Of a DNA stretch of 64,000 nucleotides, positions 28,526 to 38,442 are shown piece by piece. Position 1 is the stretch's first letter; every line of letters begins with the position of its first letter. The translations under genes and the position numbers were made by a program. The notes under the pieces are model-generated. The model worked only from the letters and a program-made list of their open reading frames with translations, did no database searches and was not told where the DNA came from. This DNA comes from Hoylesella timonensis 4401737 = DSM 22865 = JCM 15640 (GTDB lineage: Bacteria; Bacteroidota; Bacteroidia; Bacteroidales; Bacteroidaceae), in NCBI RefSeq assembly GCF_000455445.1, contig NZ_HG417090.1, positions 187,501-251,500 of the forward strand, in the 5' to 3' direction.

Positions 28526-29242
28526 TTAGGTGAGTCGCTCCAGTGCTGGCACCGTGATGTACCCTCTGGTGAGTTTTATCAGACCGTCGGTCTGCATGGC
28601 GTTCAAAGCAATGGATATATCTAAGCGACTGACGTTGAGTTCGGTGGCAAGTCTCACCATCTTGATTTTGAAAACCTTTTCTCCCGCGGGTCGCAGCGAG
28701 CGGTCTTTGAAGAAGTGGATGATGCGTTGCCGGAGGTCAGTAGGTTGTGGATGCCACGGCTGTAGCTGTAAACGCTGACTCTGCGTACAAATGATGTTGA
28801 GGAGGTTGAGCCTGAACACCATGAAGTCTTGGGTAAGAGTGATGACGTGCTGCTTACTGACAGATAGTGTGTTGCACGCTTCTGCTGTAGTATAGGTTCG
28901 ACGATAGTGCTGGTGCAAACCAAAGAGATGTTCTGGCTCGATGACAAGGGGTGCTTTCAGGGTTTCTGTGAGCGAATAGCCATGGTCATCCGCCTCTGCC
29001 GTCACCTCGACACTGCCTTTGAAGAGTACCGTTAGCTGTCGACAGGCTTCACTCTCCTTTGCAATACATTCTCCTTGTGGGTGTTGTGCAAAGGACAGCG
29101 GCGTGGTTTCGGCAATGCGCAGCAAGTCCGACTGACTGAGACCTTGAAACAGTGGCAGCGACAGAAGATGAAATGCTTCCGCATCTTCTGTATGATAGTC
29201 CAAGGGGAGGGGAGTGTTAGATGTGCTTGTGCGGTGAGCCAT
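28526..29242 (-). CDS. Crp/Fnr-like regulator of the receptor gene
   Basis: 238 residues. A cyclic-nucleotide-binding-like domain spans about 25-140 (LPLFQGLSQSDLLRIAETTPL, GECIAKESEACRQLTVLFKGSVEV). A winged helix follows near 175-232 (DLRQRIIHFFKDRSLRP, KMVRLATELNVSRLDISIALNAM, DGLIKLTRGYITV). It lies upstream of, and probably in one transcript with, the receptor at 25587. Such pairs in Bacteroidota often tune outer-membrane uptake. The effector is unknown. Confidence 0.85.
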   Translation of the reverse strand: MAHRTSTSNTPLPLDYHTEDAEAFHLLSLPLFQGLSQSDLLRIAETTPLSFAQHPQGECIAKESEACRQLTVLFKGSVEVTAEADDHGYSLTETLKAPLVIEPEHLFGLHQHYRRTYTTAEACNTLSVSKQHVITLTQDFMVFRLNLLNIICTQSQRLQLQPWHPQPTDLRQRIIHFFKDRSLRPAGEKVFKIKMVRLATELNVSRLDISIALNAMQTDGLIKLTRGYITVPALERLT

Positions 29243-29317
29243 GAGGATGATGTCTTAGGGTGTGCGGTAAAAGAATACGTGTACAGCGTGTCCGAGAGAG
29301 GAGTTTTAGCGCTTTCC

Positions 29318-30364
29318 TTATTTCCTGTCAGACGGGTTCTCTGCGCCTTGAATGGCTTTCTTCAGCGAGGGGGAGTACCACACCTTGTTTTTCCCCTGTC
29401 CGTCGGCATATATCAGATACACCATGAGGTCGGGATGATGTTGCAACACCTGTTGCGTTTTTTTCAATCCTAACACCATAAACGATGTGGCATAAGCGTC
29501 GGCTTTGGCACAAGTATTCGCCAAAACGGTGGCAGAGAGGATGTTGTGCTGTACTGGATAACCTGTCTTTGGGTCGATGGTGTGGGCATATTTCTTCCCA
29601 TTCTTATAATAGAATCGGCGGTAATTTCCGCTCGTTGCCATGGCAGTGTTCGACAGATTGAGCACCGTTTGCAGTTCGTTGTTCGTCTGTGTGGAGTCGT
29701 CCGTGGGCTTCGTTACGCCAATCTTCCACGGCAACCGTTTGTCGCTGTTGCCCTGCACCACTATCTCGCCCCCGATTTCTATCATGAAGTTCTCGACATC
29801 TCGCGAACGCAAATATTGCGCCACCACATCACTTCCGTACCCTTTGGCAATCGCCGAACAGTCGAGCATGATGCGTGGATCTTGCTTGCGCACCTTACTA
29901 CCGATGAGTTTTACTTTCTCGTAGCCAGTCAGGTGGCGCAAACTGTCTATCACTGCCTTTGTGGGAGGTGTGCCCGACTTAAATCCGAAGCCCCACACAT
30001 TGACCAATGGGGCAACAGTGATGTCGAAAGCACCGTGCGTATCTTTAGAAACCGTCTTCGCCAAGTCGAAAACTTCGATGAACATTTGGTTGAGCTTAAC
30101 GGGTTCGTTGCGATTGATTTTGGAAATAATCGACTCGTCATTGAAGGTCGAAAACGTTTGATCTACCAACTGAAGTCGTTGTAAAATCTCTCGATGTAAG
30201 TCCTTGTCCGACTGATAAGTAATGTGATACGTTGTGCCAAATATTTGCCCCGTATTGTGTTGATACGGCATGGTGTTTTGTTGGCGAATAATGTAAATAG
30301 AGCCAACGATTAAGAAAAGAAGAAAAACAATCCGAAATATAGAAGATTTTGTTATTTTCATCAT
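29318..30364 (-). CDS. apbE: FAD:protein FMN transferase
   Basis: 348 residues with an N-terminal membrane anchor (IFRIVFLLFLIVGSIYII). ApbE transfers FMN from FAD to a Thr on exported flavoproteins such as Rnf and Nqr subunits. Family motifs are seen: TTYHITYQ, DITVAPLVNVWGFG, DCSAIAKGYGSDVVA, IEIGGEIVVQG, TSGNYRRFY and HTIDPKTGYP. The last Asp/Thr metal site region is ADAYATSFMVLG. No flavoprotein partner lies in the window. Confidence 0.94.
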   Translation of the reverse strand: MMKITKSSIFRIVFLLFLIVGSIYIIRQQNTMPYQHNTGQIFGTTYHITYQSDKDLHREILQRLQLVDQTFSTFNDESIISKINRNEPVKLNQMFIEVFDLAKTVSKDTHGAFDITVAPLVNVWGFGFKSGTPPTKAVIDSLRHLTGYEKVKLIGSKVRKQDPRIMLDCSAIAKGYGSDVVAQYLRSRDVENFMIEIGGEIVVQGNSDKRLPWKIGVTKPTDDSTQTNNELQTVLNLSNTAMATSGNYRRFYYKNGKKYAHTIDPKTGYPVQHNILSATVLANTCAKADAYATSFMVLGLKKTQQVLQHHPDLMVYLIYADGQGKNKVWYSPSLKKAIQGAENPSDRK

Positions 30365-30477
30365 TCAATTATTTTTAGTTCCAACCTTGATTTTTTTTAT
30401 TTGTTCGCACACTTCCTCTCATTCCACACGCCCAGTAGCGCATCCCATTCTTCATCCTTCTTGGTTCACTCCGCCTG

Positions 30478-31173
30478 CTAAATTTCCACCGTAACGAGGA
30501 ATGTCCCACCTATGGGTGTTGCTTTGGGTTTGCCAAAGCCCGGCACGTACCAAGGGTCGCCTGCCTCGGTGTTGGCACTACTGGCAATGCGGTGTTTGTA
30601 TCTCACGCTCCAGCCCATGCGAAGAGGTCCCCAAAGCTTCACATCCACGCCCATCACGGCTTCCAACCAGTGGTATTGGTTGCTAATATCGTTTAGATTG
30701 AAAGGGAGCTGGGTGCCATACACGGGGTCGGTAATGCCGGGGTGGTTCACCGTATATTTGAAAGAAGTGTAGCCATAGCGTGCCCCCACGTACAGTCGAT
30801 AGTCGTCGTCTTTGTTCTTCAGCATGTTTACATCTAAACCGATACGACCATACGGCGCTTTGCAAGTGTAGTGCAAGTGGGTTGTGATATCCTCGCTGTC
30901 GGCTTGTCCGTAACCCAATTCCACGACAGGAAAATATTTGTTGCGCAAGCTCACTCGGGCGGCAGCTTCGTATTGTCCATAGTCGGAGAGCAGCAGTTGG
31001 AGCGGTCCCACCAAGTCGGCAGATACTGCCACATGGCGTAGAAAGCGTGTCGAGTCTTTAGGTTGCTCAAATATCTTCTTCGGTATTTGCGCCTGTACTG
31101 TTGTGCCCAATAGGAGCAGCACACTAATACAGATATTTTTTGAAATAGAGGTATAGGTGTGGGTTCGTTGCAT
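30478..31173 (-). CDS. DUF6048-like outer-membrane protein
   Basis: 231 residues with a signal peptide ending near VQAQ. The body has alternating beta strands (VSLRNKYFPVVELGYGQ, APYGRIGLDVNMLK, LYVGARYGYTSFKY, GPLRMGWSVRYKHRI) and a final aromatic-type strand, which suggests a small barrel. It resembles the DUF6048 family that pairs with DUF6452. It overlaps the upstream lipoprotein gene by 50 bp, so translation is coupled. Confidence 0.8.
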   Translation of the reverse strand: MQRTHTYTSISKNICISVLLLLGTTVQAQIPKKIFEQPKDSTRFLRHVAVSADLVGPLQLLLSDYGQYEAAARVSLRNKYFPVVELGYGQADSEDITTHLHYTCKAPYGRIGLDVNMLKNKDDDYRLYVGARYGYTSFKYTVNHPGITDPVYGTQLPFNLNDISNQYHWLEAVMGVDVKLWGPLRMGWSVRYKHRIASSANTEAGDPWYVPGFGKPKATPIGGTFLVTVEI

Positions 31174-31603
31174 CGTAATTCACGTTTTCGTTGTTAATGA
31201 CTACCGAGTCGAGCGTTTGATGGGTACACGTCACCGATTTGAGGCGGTGGAACATGGCAGGCGGACAGTCAATCGATTCAAAATGCGGCTGGTCGTCTTT
31301 GGCTATGCGCAGCGTGTCACGAAACACTTGCCCGTCCTTGTTCGCAATCTTGAAGAAAAACACATCCTCTGGCTGTGCATAACTGATGGGCAAGATAAAG
31401 CTGTCGATGCCCACTGCCCGATTCAGCAACACCGTGTCCGTCCCCATGCTACGCGCAGCGATGATGGTCAGCGTGTCTTCCAACTTCGGTTGTGAACCCA
31501 TGAGCTTGTACGATGTCACCACGGTGTTGTTCAAAGGGCAATCGATAGACGAGCATGCAGTGAAGCCCAAGGCGACAGACAGCAAAAAGATTATTCTTCG
31601 CAT
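31124..31603 (-). CDS. DUF6452-like lipoprotein
   Basis: 159 residues with a lipoprotein signal (ALGFTACSSIDCPL, lipid Cys at 17). The sequence has conserved Cys positions (SSIDCPLNNTV, ESIDCPPAMFH, KSVTCTHQTLD). DUF6452 and DUF6048 are regularly adjacent in Bacteroidota and may form an envelope pair; their role is unknown. It overlaps the glycosyltransferase gene by 13 bp and the DUF6048 gene by 50 bp. Confidence 0.8.
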   Translation of the reverse strand: MRRIIFLLSVALGFTACSSIDCPLNNTVVTSYKLMGSQPKLEDTLTIIAARSMGTDTVLLNRAVGIDSFILPISYAQPEDVFFFKIANKDGQVFRDTLRIAKDDQPHFESIDCPPAMFHRLKSVTCTHQTLDSVVINNENVNYDATNPHLYLYFKKYLY

Positions 31604-32553
31604 CGAATGGTTTTTTCTATTTGGTAATCGTTTCGAGTTGGATTTGACCTACTAATCAAGTCGCCCACAAACCCAGCCAAGAACAGTTGGGTGCCGATGA
31701 GCATCGTGGTGAGGGCGATGTAGAAGTAGGGCGAATCGGTAATCAAGCGCATGGGGATGCCGTTGGAAAGGGCGTAGAGCTTTTCTGCTCCCAATATCAT
31801 CACAGCGATGAGCCCAACTAAAAACATCAAGGAACCTAAAAATCCAAAGACATGCATGGGCTTTTTACCGAAGTTGGACAAGAACCACAGTGTGATGAGG
31901 TCTAAATAACCGTTGAAGAAACGGTTGAGTCCAAACTTAGAGGAGCCGTATTTGCGTGCTTGATGCTGCACTACCTTTTCGCCAATCTTGCAGAATCCTG
32001 CCTCTTTCGCCAAGTAAGGGATGTAGCGGTGCATCTCGCCATACACCTCGATGTTCTTCACCACTTCTTGCCGATAGGCTTTCAGTCCGCAGTTGAAATC
32101 GTGAAGGTTGCTGATGCCACTAATTTTGCGAGCCGTAGCGTTGAAGAGTTTGGTAGGAAGTGTTTTGCTCAGTGGGTCGTATCGTTTCTGTTTATAGCCC
32201 GACACAAGGTCGTAGCCCTCTTTCGTAATCATGCGATAGAGTGCTGGAATCTCTTCGGGCGAATCTTGCAAATCGGCATCCATGGTAATCACCACCTTGC
32301 CCTGTGCTTCCTTAAAGCCACAATACAGGGCTGGACTCTTGCCGTAGTTACGTCTAAAACAGATACCTCGCACAGCCTCCGACTGCTTACTGAGTCGTTG
32401 GATGACCTCCCATGAATGGTCGGTAGAGCCGTCGTTTACAAAAATTACTTCAAACGAATAAGCGTTTGCTTGCATCACCCGCTCTATCCATGAGAAGAGT
32501 TCGGGCAACGATTCTTCCTCGTTGTACAAGGGAATTACTACAGATATGTCCAT
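31591..32553 (-). CDS. Family 2 polyprenyl-phosphate glycosyltransferase
   Basis: 320 residues. A GT-A domain shows VVIPLYNEEESLPEL at the start, VNDGSTDHSW near 42, DADLQDSPEE near 94 and GLKAYRQEV. Two C-terminal membrane helices follow (VFGFLGSLMFLVGLIAVMI and a second near 275-295). This is the ArnC/DPM1 layout, which transfers a sugar from a nucleotide donor to undecaprenyl phosphate at the inner membrane. The sugar cannot be read. It lies mid-operon after the DUF4199 gene. Confidence 0.9.
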   Translation of the reverse strand: MDISVVIPLYNEEESLPELFSWIERVMQANAYSFEVIFVNDGSTDHSWEVIQRLSKQSEAVRGICFRRNYGKSPALYCGFKEAQGKVVITMDADLQDSPEEIPALYRMITKEGYDLVSGYKQKRYDPLSKTLPTKLFNATARKISGISNLHDFNCGLKAYRQEVVKNIEVYGEMHRYIPYLAKEAGFCKIGEKVVQHQARKYGSSKFGLNRFFNGYLDLITLWFLSNFGKKPMHVFGFLGSLMFLVGLIAVMILGAEKLYALSNGIPMRLITDSPYFYIALTTMLIGTQLFLAGFVGDLISRSNPTRNDYQIEKTIRCEE

Positions 32554-32666
32554 ACTATTCTATTCATCATTCACAACGTTGCCCTCACTCTTTTGTCCGC
32601 CTCTCCTCATCTGCATAGGAGAGAGGGTAGAGGACGGCGTATCGGTAGGGCGAAGTCATGAGGTGT

Positions 32667-33182
32667 TTATTTCTTCTTTTTGCCAAAAATCGCCACAATG
32701 GTACTGGTCAATGTTCCAATGAAAAGGTTTTGCATCATGAACATAAATGCCAGTTCAATGGGCGAAACGCTTCGCATCATTTCAATGGATTGCTGGAGGT
32801 TGCTCCAGTAGTCGGTGTTTCTCGTATCTATCGCTTTCAGCTCTTCAACCGACTGGTTGAGCAGCTGCACAAAGTGGCCGTTGTCCAAGAACTGGAAATA
32901 CAGACACTGCACCATGGCAAATATCAGCGAGGCATAAAATGTCATGTAACAGCCGTAGGCAAAGGCGCGCCGATAAGAGATACTACCGTCGAGCGCATAG
33001 TTGCGAAACTTGATGACACGCCACGTCATCAGCACTGGCGTCATCAAGAGGAGCAGGTTGCCCAAGATATTCAGCGGTGGATACATCAAACAGGCAAAGC
33101 TGGAGGTCCACAGCAGAGCGAGCCAAAGACCGTCAATGCGAGCAAAGGCTTTGAGTTGGATAAGTGTTTGTACGTTTATCAT
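32667..33182 (-). CDS. DUF4199 membrane protein
   Basis: 171 residues with about four membrane helices (LWLALLWTSSFACLMYPPL, LGNLLLLMTPVLMTWRVI, YGCYMTFYASLIFAMVQCLYF, and MFMMQNLFIGTLTSTIVAIF near the end) and a central soluble loop. It matches DUF4199, which commonly precedes a GT2 gene in this phylum. A minus-strand -7 box TACTTTTG (33199-33192) probably drives the four-gene operon down to 30478. Confidence 0.85.
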   Translation of the reverse strand: MINVQTLIQLKAFARIDGLWLALLWTSSFACLMYPPLNILGNLLLLMTPVLMTWRVIKFRNYALDGSISYRRAFAYGCYMTFYASLIFAMVQCLYFQFLDNGHFVQLLNQSVEELKAIDTRNTDYWSNLQQSIEMMRSVSPIELAFMFMMQNLFIGTLTSTIVAIFGKKKK

Positions 33183-33356
33183 AACTAATGTGCAAAAGTA
33201 AGCAAATTATCTAATAAACAGAGAATTGTTTCTTATTATCTTTCCTCTTTCTGAATAATTCGACATATTGTACCATTATTTCAAATAATTTTAGTATTTT
33301 TGTAAACGAAACAATCGAATTATTATTTATTTACACATTAAAAGACACTATTATCT

Positions 33357-35252
33357 ATGAATCTAAAATCGCTACGATTATTATGGACCTTTGCACTGCT
33401 CCTTTCTTTGGGGTGGAGTACCGCACACGCAGCGGACAAAGTAATCCGCATTCAGAAGTCAACAGGTACATGGACCAAGTCCAATCCTGCTAAAACATAC
33501 GGTGCGCAATGGACCAGTAACGACGTTGATCCCATGCTCACTCTGACTTGTGCTGCCAACAATATGGCGTACTACGACGGGAACGAGATAAAGCTTTTTA
33601 CAAGAAACAGCTCGGCGAAGTTCAGTGCTGATTACACCTTAGCAGTTACTCCTGACTACGAAATCGTGAGTTACGAATTTTCTTTCTCGTCCGATAAGGC
33701 AGGACAGAAGATTGTGGTGACGCCGCAAGGTGCTGCCGAATTGTCGTCGGATGGCCCCACACAGTGGCAAGCCGTGAAGGTGACAGACATCCATGCCACT
33801 ACGGCAACGTTCAATGTAAAGCATGCGACACAATCTACCACAGGTTTTGCACACCTGAAGAACGTGTTAGTAACCGTGACAAAGGCTGCAGCTCCAGCGA
33901 ATTTTCATCCACTCTATATCACTCGTCCCAACGAACATCCTTACCGCATACCAGCCTTGGCTTGCTTGAAAGACGGTAAGTTACTGGCTTTCTCTGATTA
34001 TCGCCCGGGTGGCTCTGACATTGGTTATGGCGAGGTAGATATTCAATTGCGAACCTCTACCGACCATGGTGCTACTTGGACCGATGCACGTACCATTGCC
34101 AATGGCAAAGGAACGGGCAGCGGACTCGATTATGGCTTTGGCGATGCTGCTGTTGTTGCCGACCGTGAAAGCAATGAGGTGCTGATGATGTGTGTGGCAG
34201 GACATGTTCCCTACCAAACAGCGAACTACCAAAATGGGCATCCACTGCCCATGGTGCGTTATCTGAGTACCGATGGAGGTGAGACGTGGGGCAATTATAC
34301 CGATGTTACCGCTGCCGTTTATGGACTCTTTGACGGAAGTAAAGACGGTGCAGTGAAAAGTATGTTTGCTGGTTCTGGGAAGCTATGCCAGAGCAGTATC
34401 GTGAAGCATGGAACGCACTACCGTGTGTATATGCCTGTTTGTGCTCGTGACGGTGGCAACCGCGTGCTGTATTCTGATGACTTCGGAGCAACTTGGAAAG
34501 TATTGGGAGGGAAGGATGCACGTCCTGCTCCCGGAGGTGATGAGCCTAAGTGTGAAGAATTGCCCGATGGTAGAGTGTTATTGTCGAGCCGCACCAATGG
34601 AGGACGACTGTTCAATATCTATACCTATACTAACCATGAGACGGGCGAAGGCTCGTGGGGCGAGGTGGCTAAGTCGGATGCGAACAATCGCGGAACGGCA
34701 GCACAAAGCAATTCGTGCAATGGCGAAATCATGATACTTCCTGTGAAGCGCAACAGCGATGGTAAGCAAATGTTCTTGGCACTGCAAAGTGTTCCCTTTG
34801 GTCCGAACCGTGCCAATGTGGGCATTTACTTCAAGGCATTAGAAAGCTTGAACGATTATTTCACGCCAAAAGCGTTTGCAAGCAATTGGACAGGAAAGAA
34901 ACAAATATCACAAATGGGTTCGGCGTATAGCACCATGGTGTGGCAAAAGGACGACAAGGTGGGATTCTTCTATGAAGAGTCTACCTACGGTGCCGATTAT
35001 ACCAACGTGTACAAGGCTTTGACACTCGAAGAAATCACCGACAACGCATTTAGCTACGACGCTACAGTGAAACGTCCCACGGAGGATGCCAACGCCATTC
35101 AGTATTCAGACTTGACAAAGGTAACGCAACTGCTCGGTCACAAGGGGGTAGGTTTCCCTTTGGCTGATGCCGAGAGTCGTGAGCTACTCGTCAAGATATA
35201 CGATGCGCCTGCCAACTACACGAAGACACAATTGGAACACATAGCAATATAG
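33357..35252 (+). CDS. nanH: Secreted exo-alpha-sialidase (GH33)
   Basis: 631 residues. A signal peptide ends near AHA (residue 26). A beta-sandwich domain covers about 27-180 and the six-bladed sialidase propeller follows. The (F/Y)RIP motif YRIP is near residue 197. Asp boxes include STDHGATW, STDGGETW and SDDFGATW. The enzyme releases terminal sialic acids from glycoproteins, outside the cell or in the periplasm. A promoter TATTTTTG lies near 33294-33301. A GH84 enzyme follows, allowing sequential trimming of host glycans. No sialic-acid catabolic genes are in the window. Confidence 0.95.
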   Translation: MNLKSLRLLWTFALLLSLGWSTAHAADKVIRIQKSTGTWTKSNPAKTYGAQWTSNDVDPMLTLTCAANNMAYYDGNEIKLFTRNSSAKFSADYTLAVTPDYEIVSYEFSFSSDKAGQKIVVTPQGAAELSSDGPTQWQAVKVTDIHATTATFNVKHATQSTTGFAHLKNVLVTVTKAAAPANFHPLYITRPNEHPYRIPALACLKDGKLLAFSDYRPGGSDIGYGEVDIQLRTSTDHGATWTDARTIANGKGTGSGLDYGFGDAAVVADRESNEVLMMCVAGHVPYQTANYQNGHPLPMVRYLSTDGGETWGNYTDVTAAVYGLFDGSKDGAVKSMFAGSGKLCQSSIVKHGTHYRVYMPVCARDGGNRVLYSDDFGATWKVLGGKDARPAPGGDEPKCEELPDGRVLLSSRTNGGRLFNIYTYTNHETGEGSWGEVAKSDANNRGTAAQSNSCNGEIMILPVKRNSDGKQMFLALQSVPFGPNRANVGIYFKALESLNDYFTPKAFASNWTGKKQISQMGSAYSTMVWQKDDKVGFFYEESTYGADYTNVYKALTLEEITDNAFSYDATVKRPTEDANAIQYSDLTKVTQLLGHKGVGFPLADAESRELLVKIYDAPANYTKTQLEHIAI

Positions 35253-35338
35253 TTGGGCTTCTTTCAACTTCCTTTCGATTCAAAAATAGCACCACAAGCA
35301 ACATCAAACAAAGTTCACATTTACCATTAGACGCGGAA

Positions 35339-35370
35339 GAAGTGGCGAGATGATTCGCCACTTCCTTCTT
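35339..35370 (+). terminator. Terminator after the sialidase gene
   Basis: A perfect 10-bp stem GAAGTGGCGA / TCGCCACTTC with a 6-nt loop, then CTTCTT. It separates the sialidase from the GH84 gene. Confidence 0.75.
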
Positions 35371-35408
35371 ATGTCGCCCATGTTCAACAAAAATACAATC
35401 CTATCAAT

Positions 35409-37991
35409 ATGAAACAAATCTATAAAATTTCGCTCGCAGCTGTGACGGCTGTCTTGTCCCTAACCACTGGCATGGCGCAAGATACTGGGTTCGATCTCAG
35501 CTCGCAGCGCAAAGAGTCGCAAAACATCTTGAAAGTGCCTGGACACAAAGTAAATCATCAGGGCATTGTCATCAATCCCACTCCGCAGAAAATAGAAATG
35601 AATGTCGGGGGGCAGGTTGCACTCGATGTCACTGCTGGCGTGCGCCTGAAGGATAAGACGAAGGACAAGAAATACGTGCTGGCGCAGGACCTCAACTTCC
35701 TTAACCTGCAACGCAAAGGCGTCAACCTCACCGTGAGTTATGCCTCGAAAAAGAACAATTTGCCCAATGTAGAGGGTGCTTATGCCCTGCAAATCGATGC
35801 CAAAGGCATTCGCATCACGGGGCGTGATGACAAAGGGGTGTTTTATGCCGTACAAACCTTGAAGCAACTCATGGAAAGTCCTGCTGCACAAGGCGGTAAA
35901 ACGCTGCCATGTCTCTCTGTTGTCGATTATCCTACCTTCCCTTATCGAGGAGTAGTGGAGGGCTTTTATGGCACTCCATGGTCGCACAAGGCGCGCTTGT
36001 CGCTCCTCGATTTCTATGGAAAATATAAGATGAACACCTATCTCTATGGTCCTAAGGACGACCCCTATCACAGCGCACCTAATTGGCGCAAGCCTTATCC
36101 AGAGAAGGAGCGTGAGCAGATTCATGATTTGGTGATGGCATCGCAGCGCAATCGTGTTGACTTTGTGTGGGCTATCCACCCCGGAAAGGATATTCATTGG
36201 AATGAGGAAGATTATCAAAATTTGGTGCGTAAGTTTGAGATGATGTACGAGCTCGGCGTGCGTTCGTTTGCTATCTTCTTCGATGACATCGATGGAGAGG
36301 GAACCAATCCGATGAAGCAGGTAGAACTGCTGAACCGATTGACGCATGAGTTTGTACAGCAAAAGAAAGATGTGTCGCCCCTCATCGTCTGTCCTACAGA
36401 TTATTCCAAGTTGTGGGCAAACCCCTCACCGCAGGGTGCTTTGAGCATTTACGGTAGAGCGTTGGACCCCTCCATCAAAGTGTTTTGGACGGGTGATGTG
36501 GTGTGCAGTGATGTCACCCACGAAACGTTAGACTGGGTGAACCAGCGCATTCAGCGTCCTGCCTTCTTCTGGTGGAACTATGCGGTGACCGACTATGTGC
36601 GCCACATCGTACTTCAGGGTCCTGTTTATGGACTCGATACAACAGTGACCCCCAACGAGATGTGCGGACTGGTGAGCAATCCTATGGAACATGCCGAAGC
36701 GTCCAAGCTGTCGCTCTATAGTGTGGCAGATTACACATGGAATCCAAAGGCATACAATGCCATGGATAGTTGGGAACGTGGTTTGCAGGTAGTTGCTCCT
36801 CGCTCTCACGAGGCTTACCGCACCTTTGCCATTCATTCGGCAGATACGGAGACGGGTTACCGCAGGGATGAGTCGTGGGAGACGGAGACATTCCGCTTCA
36901 ACAACTATACGCCCCAACAGCTCGAGGCGTTGTATCAGGAGTTCGACCGCATCGAGAAAGTGCCTGCACAGATGCAGCAAGCCAATGACAACCCTGCCTT
37001 GCTAAAGGAGTTGCAGCCTTGGCTCGTGGAGTTTGGACGCTTAGGCACACGAGGAAAGCGCACGATTGATTTGATGAAACAGTACAAGGAGGGTGATTTA
37101 ACCGATTTCTGGACGGGTTACGTGCAAAATCTCATGACGCTCAGCGAGCGCAAGGCTTACGAGGCGCATCGATCGGGAACCATGAAGTTGCAGCCATTCT
37201 ATGAGGTGGCGATGCAAGACTTGAGTGAGGCGTTTTATCAACAGATATCTGGGCGCAAGCCGTTCGTATATCGTGCCGTGGGCTCTTATCCCAACCTCAA
37301 GACCACGCTCTCGCAATTGATGTTTGATACGGATACCACCTCTTATTATACCTCTACCGCATCGCAGCGAACAGGCGAGTGGATAGGGGTAGACTTGGGA
37401 TGTGTGAAGCCTGTCCGTGAGGTGCATATTCTTCAGGGACGCAACTCGGTAGACGATGTGGATTACTTCGACCATGCCACTTTGGAATATTCTGCCGATG
37501 GCAACAACTGGCAACCGCTGTTGAAAGAGCTCAAAGGCGTCTACGATGTGCAGTGGGAGGGGGCTGAAGTGATGGCGCGCTATGTGCGCTTGCGCAAACT
37601 GCCTTCTGAGAAAAAGAATTGGACTGCGGTCCGTTTGTTTGAGGTCAATCCTGTTCGTCAGCAATATTTAGGTTTTAAGGTAGATGCTGGTTCGCAAACT
37701 GAGGCTGCCCTGCGGGCATTTGATGAGCAACCCACAACCGCATTCCACCTTTCGGGTCGTCTGTCGTTCGACATCAAACCGGGTGTTTCGCAATATGCGC
37801 TGCTGATGCGCTTGCCTGCAAACGGCGGAGTAAAGGTGAGCCAGTTCGACAAACGTGGGAAATGTATCCACACCGAACAGGTAACCACCAACTTCTATCC
37901 CTTCACTCTCATGTCTCGCACCGCACGAGTAGTTGTCGAGGGCGATGCCGAGATTTACGAAGTTGTGATGAAAGATGCACCGCGCAAATAA
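35409..37991 (+). CDS. Secreted GH84 beta-N-acetylglucosaminidase
   Basis: 860 residues: signal peptide to about MAQ; an N-terminal domain (VINPTPQKIEMNVGG, ITGRDDKGVFYAVQTLKQL); then the GH84 barrel beginning YRGVVEGFYGTPWS. The catalytic Asp pair is in FAIFFDDIDGEG near residues 290-296. A helical region and an F5/8-type discoidin domain (about 645-760) follow. GH84 uses substrate-assisted catalysis to remove beta-GlcNAc, fitting mucin or N-glycan trimming after desialylation. It is downstream of the sialidase with its own leader. Confidence 0.94.
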   Translation: MKQIYKISLAAVTAVLSLTTGMAQDTGFDLSSQRKESQNILKVPGHKVNHQGIVINPTPQKIEMNVGGQVALDVTAGVRLKDKTKDKKYVLAQDLNFLNLQRKGVNLTVSYASKKNNLPNVEGAYALQIDAKGIRITGRDDKGVFYAVQTLKQLMESPAAQGGKTLPCLSVVDYPTFPYRGVVEGFYGTPWSHKARLSLLDFYGKYKMNTYLYGPKDDPYHSAPNWRKPYPEKEREQIHDLVMASQRNRVDFVWAIHPGKDIHWNEEDYQNLVRKFEMMYELGVRSFAIFFDDIDGEGTNPMKQVELLNRLTHEFVQQKKDVSPLIVCPTDYSKLWANPSPQGALSIYGRALDPSIKVFWTGDVVCSDVTHETLDWVNQRIQRPAFFWWNYAVTDYVRHIVLQGPVYGLDTTVTPNEMCGLVSNPMEHAEASKLSLYSVADYTWNPKAYNAMDSWERGLQVVAPRSHEAYRTFAIHSADTETGYRRDESWETETFRFNNYTPQQLEALYQEFDRIEKVPAQMQQANDNPALLKELQPWLVEFGRLGTRGKRTIDLMKQYKEGDLTDFWTGYVQNLMTLSERKAYEAHRSGTMKLQPFYEVAMQDLSEAFYQQISGRKPFVYRAVGSYPNLKTTLSQLMFDTDTTSYYTSTASQRTGEWIGVDLGCVKPVREVHILQGRNSVDDVDYFDHATLEYSADGNNWQPLLKELKGVYDVQWEGAEVMARYVRLRKLPSEKKNWTAVRLFEVNPVRQQYLGFKVDAGSQTEAALRAFDEQPTTAFHLSGRLSFDIKPGVSQYALLMRLPANGGVKVSQFDKRGKCIHTEQVTTNFYPFTLMSRTARVVVEGDAEIYEVVMKDAPRK

Positions 37992-38007
37992 CGTTTGCTG
38001 CTGATGA

Positions 38008-38269
38008 TAGGCTGGTTCTATAAATTAGCTTTGTTAGATTTTGAGCTTATTTTTGAGGTCAAAATGCAAGAGCGTGAAGGAGTGTAGCGAGCTACACGAC
38101 TGAACAATCTTACATTTTGAACCAAAAACGGAGCAAGCCGAATACAATCAAACTTGTTTGAATTGTTGAGGCACAGCCTGTTTTATATAAAAAGAAGCCA
38201 AAAGATAACAAAACGTATTTCATAAAATTTTAATGACTATATGCGGTGGTAATTTATAGAACCAGCCTA
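38008..38269. mobile_element. 262-bp MITE with 20-bp terminal inverted repeats
   Basis: TAGGCTGGTTCTATAAATTA at 38008 is perfectly inverted at 38250-38269. Outermost TA on both sides may be the target duplication. It encodes nothing. It inserted between the GH84 stop codon and that gene's terminator at 38277. A lone 28-bp copy of its left end is at 54458-54485. The parent IS is not in the window. Confidence 0.85.
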
Positions 38270-38276
38270 TTACCAA

Positions 38277-38310
38277 CACAAGGATGGGGCTCACCGCTCC
38301 ATCCTTGTTG
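38277..38310 (+). terminator. GH84 gene terminator, displaced by the MITE
   Basis: The stem ACAAGGATGGGGC / GCTCCATCCTTGT has a 5-nt loop. It lies about 285 bp after the stop codon because the MITE sits between. Confidence 0.75.
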
Positions 38311-38442
38311 CTAAATATGGTGGGGGAAAGCACATCATGGATTTCACTCGCATGAAAAAAGACAACCATTTTTCAGATAAAGCCTGCTTTTTTGGCTGTT
38401 ATCCCATTACAATAATGCCGTTGTAAACATGAGTTAGCACCC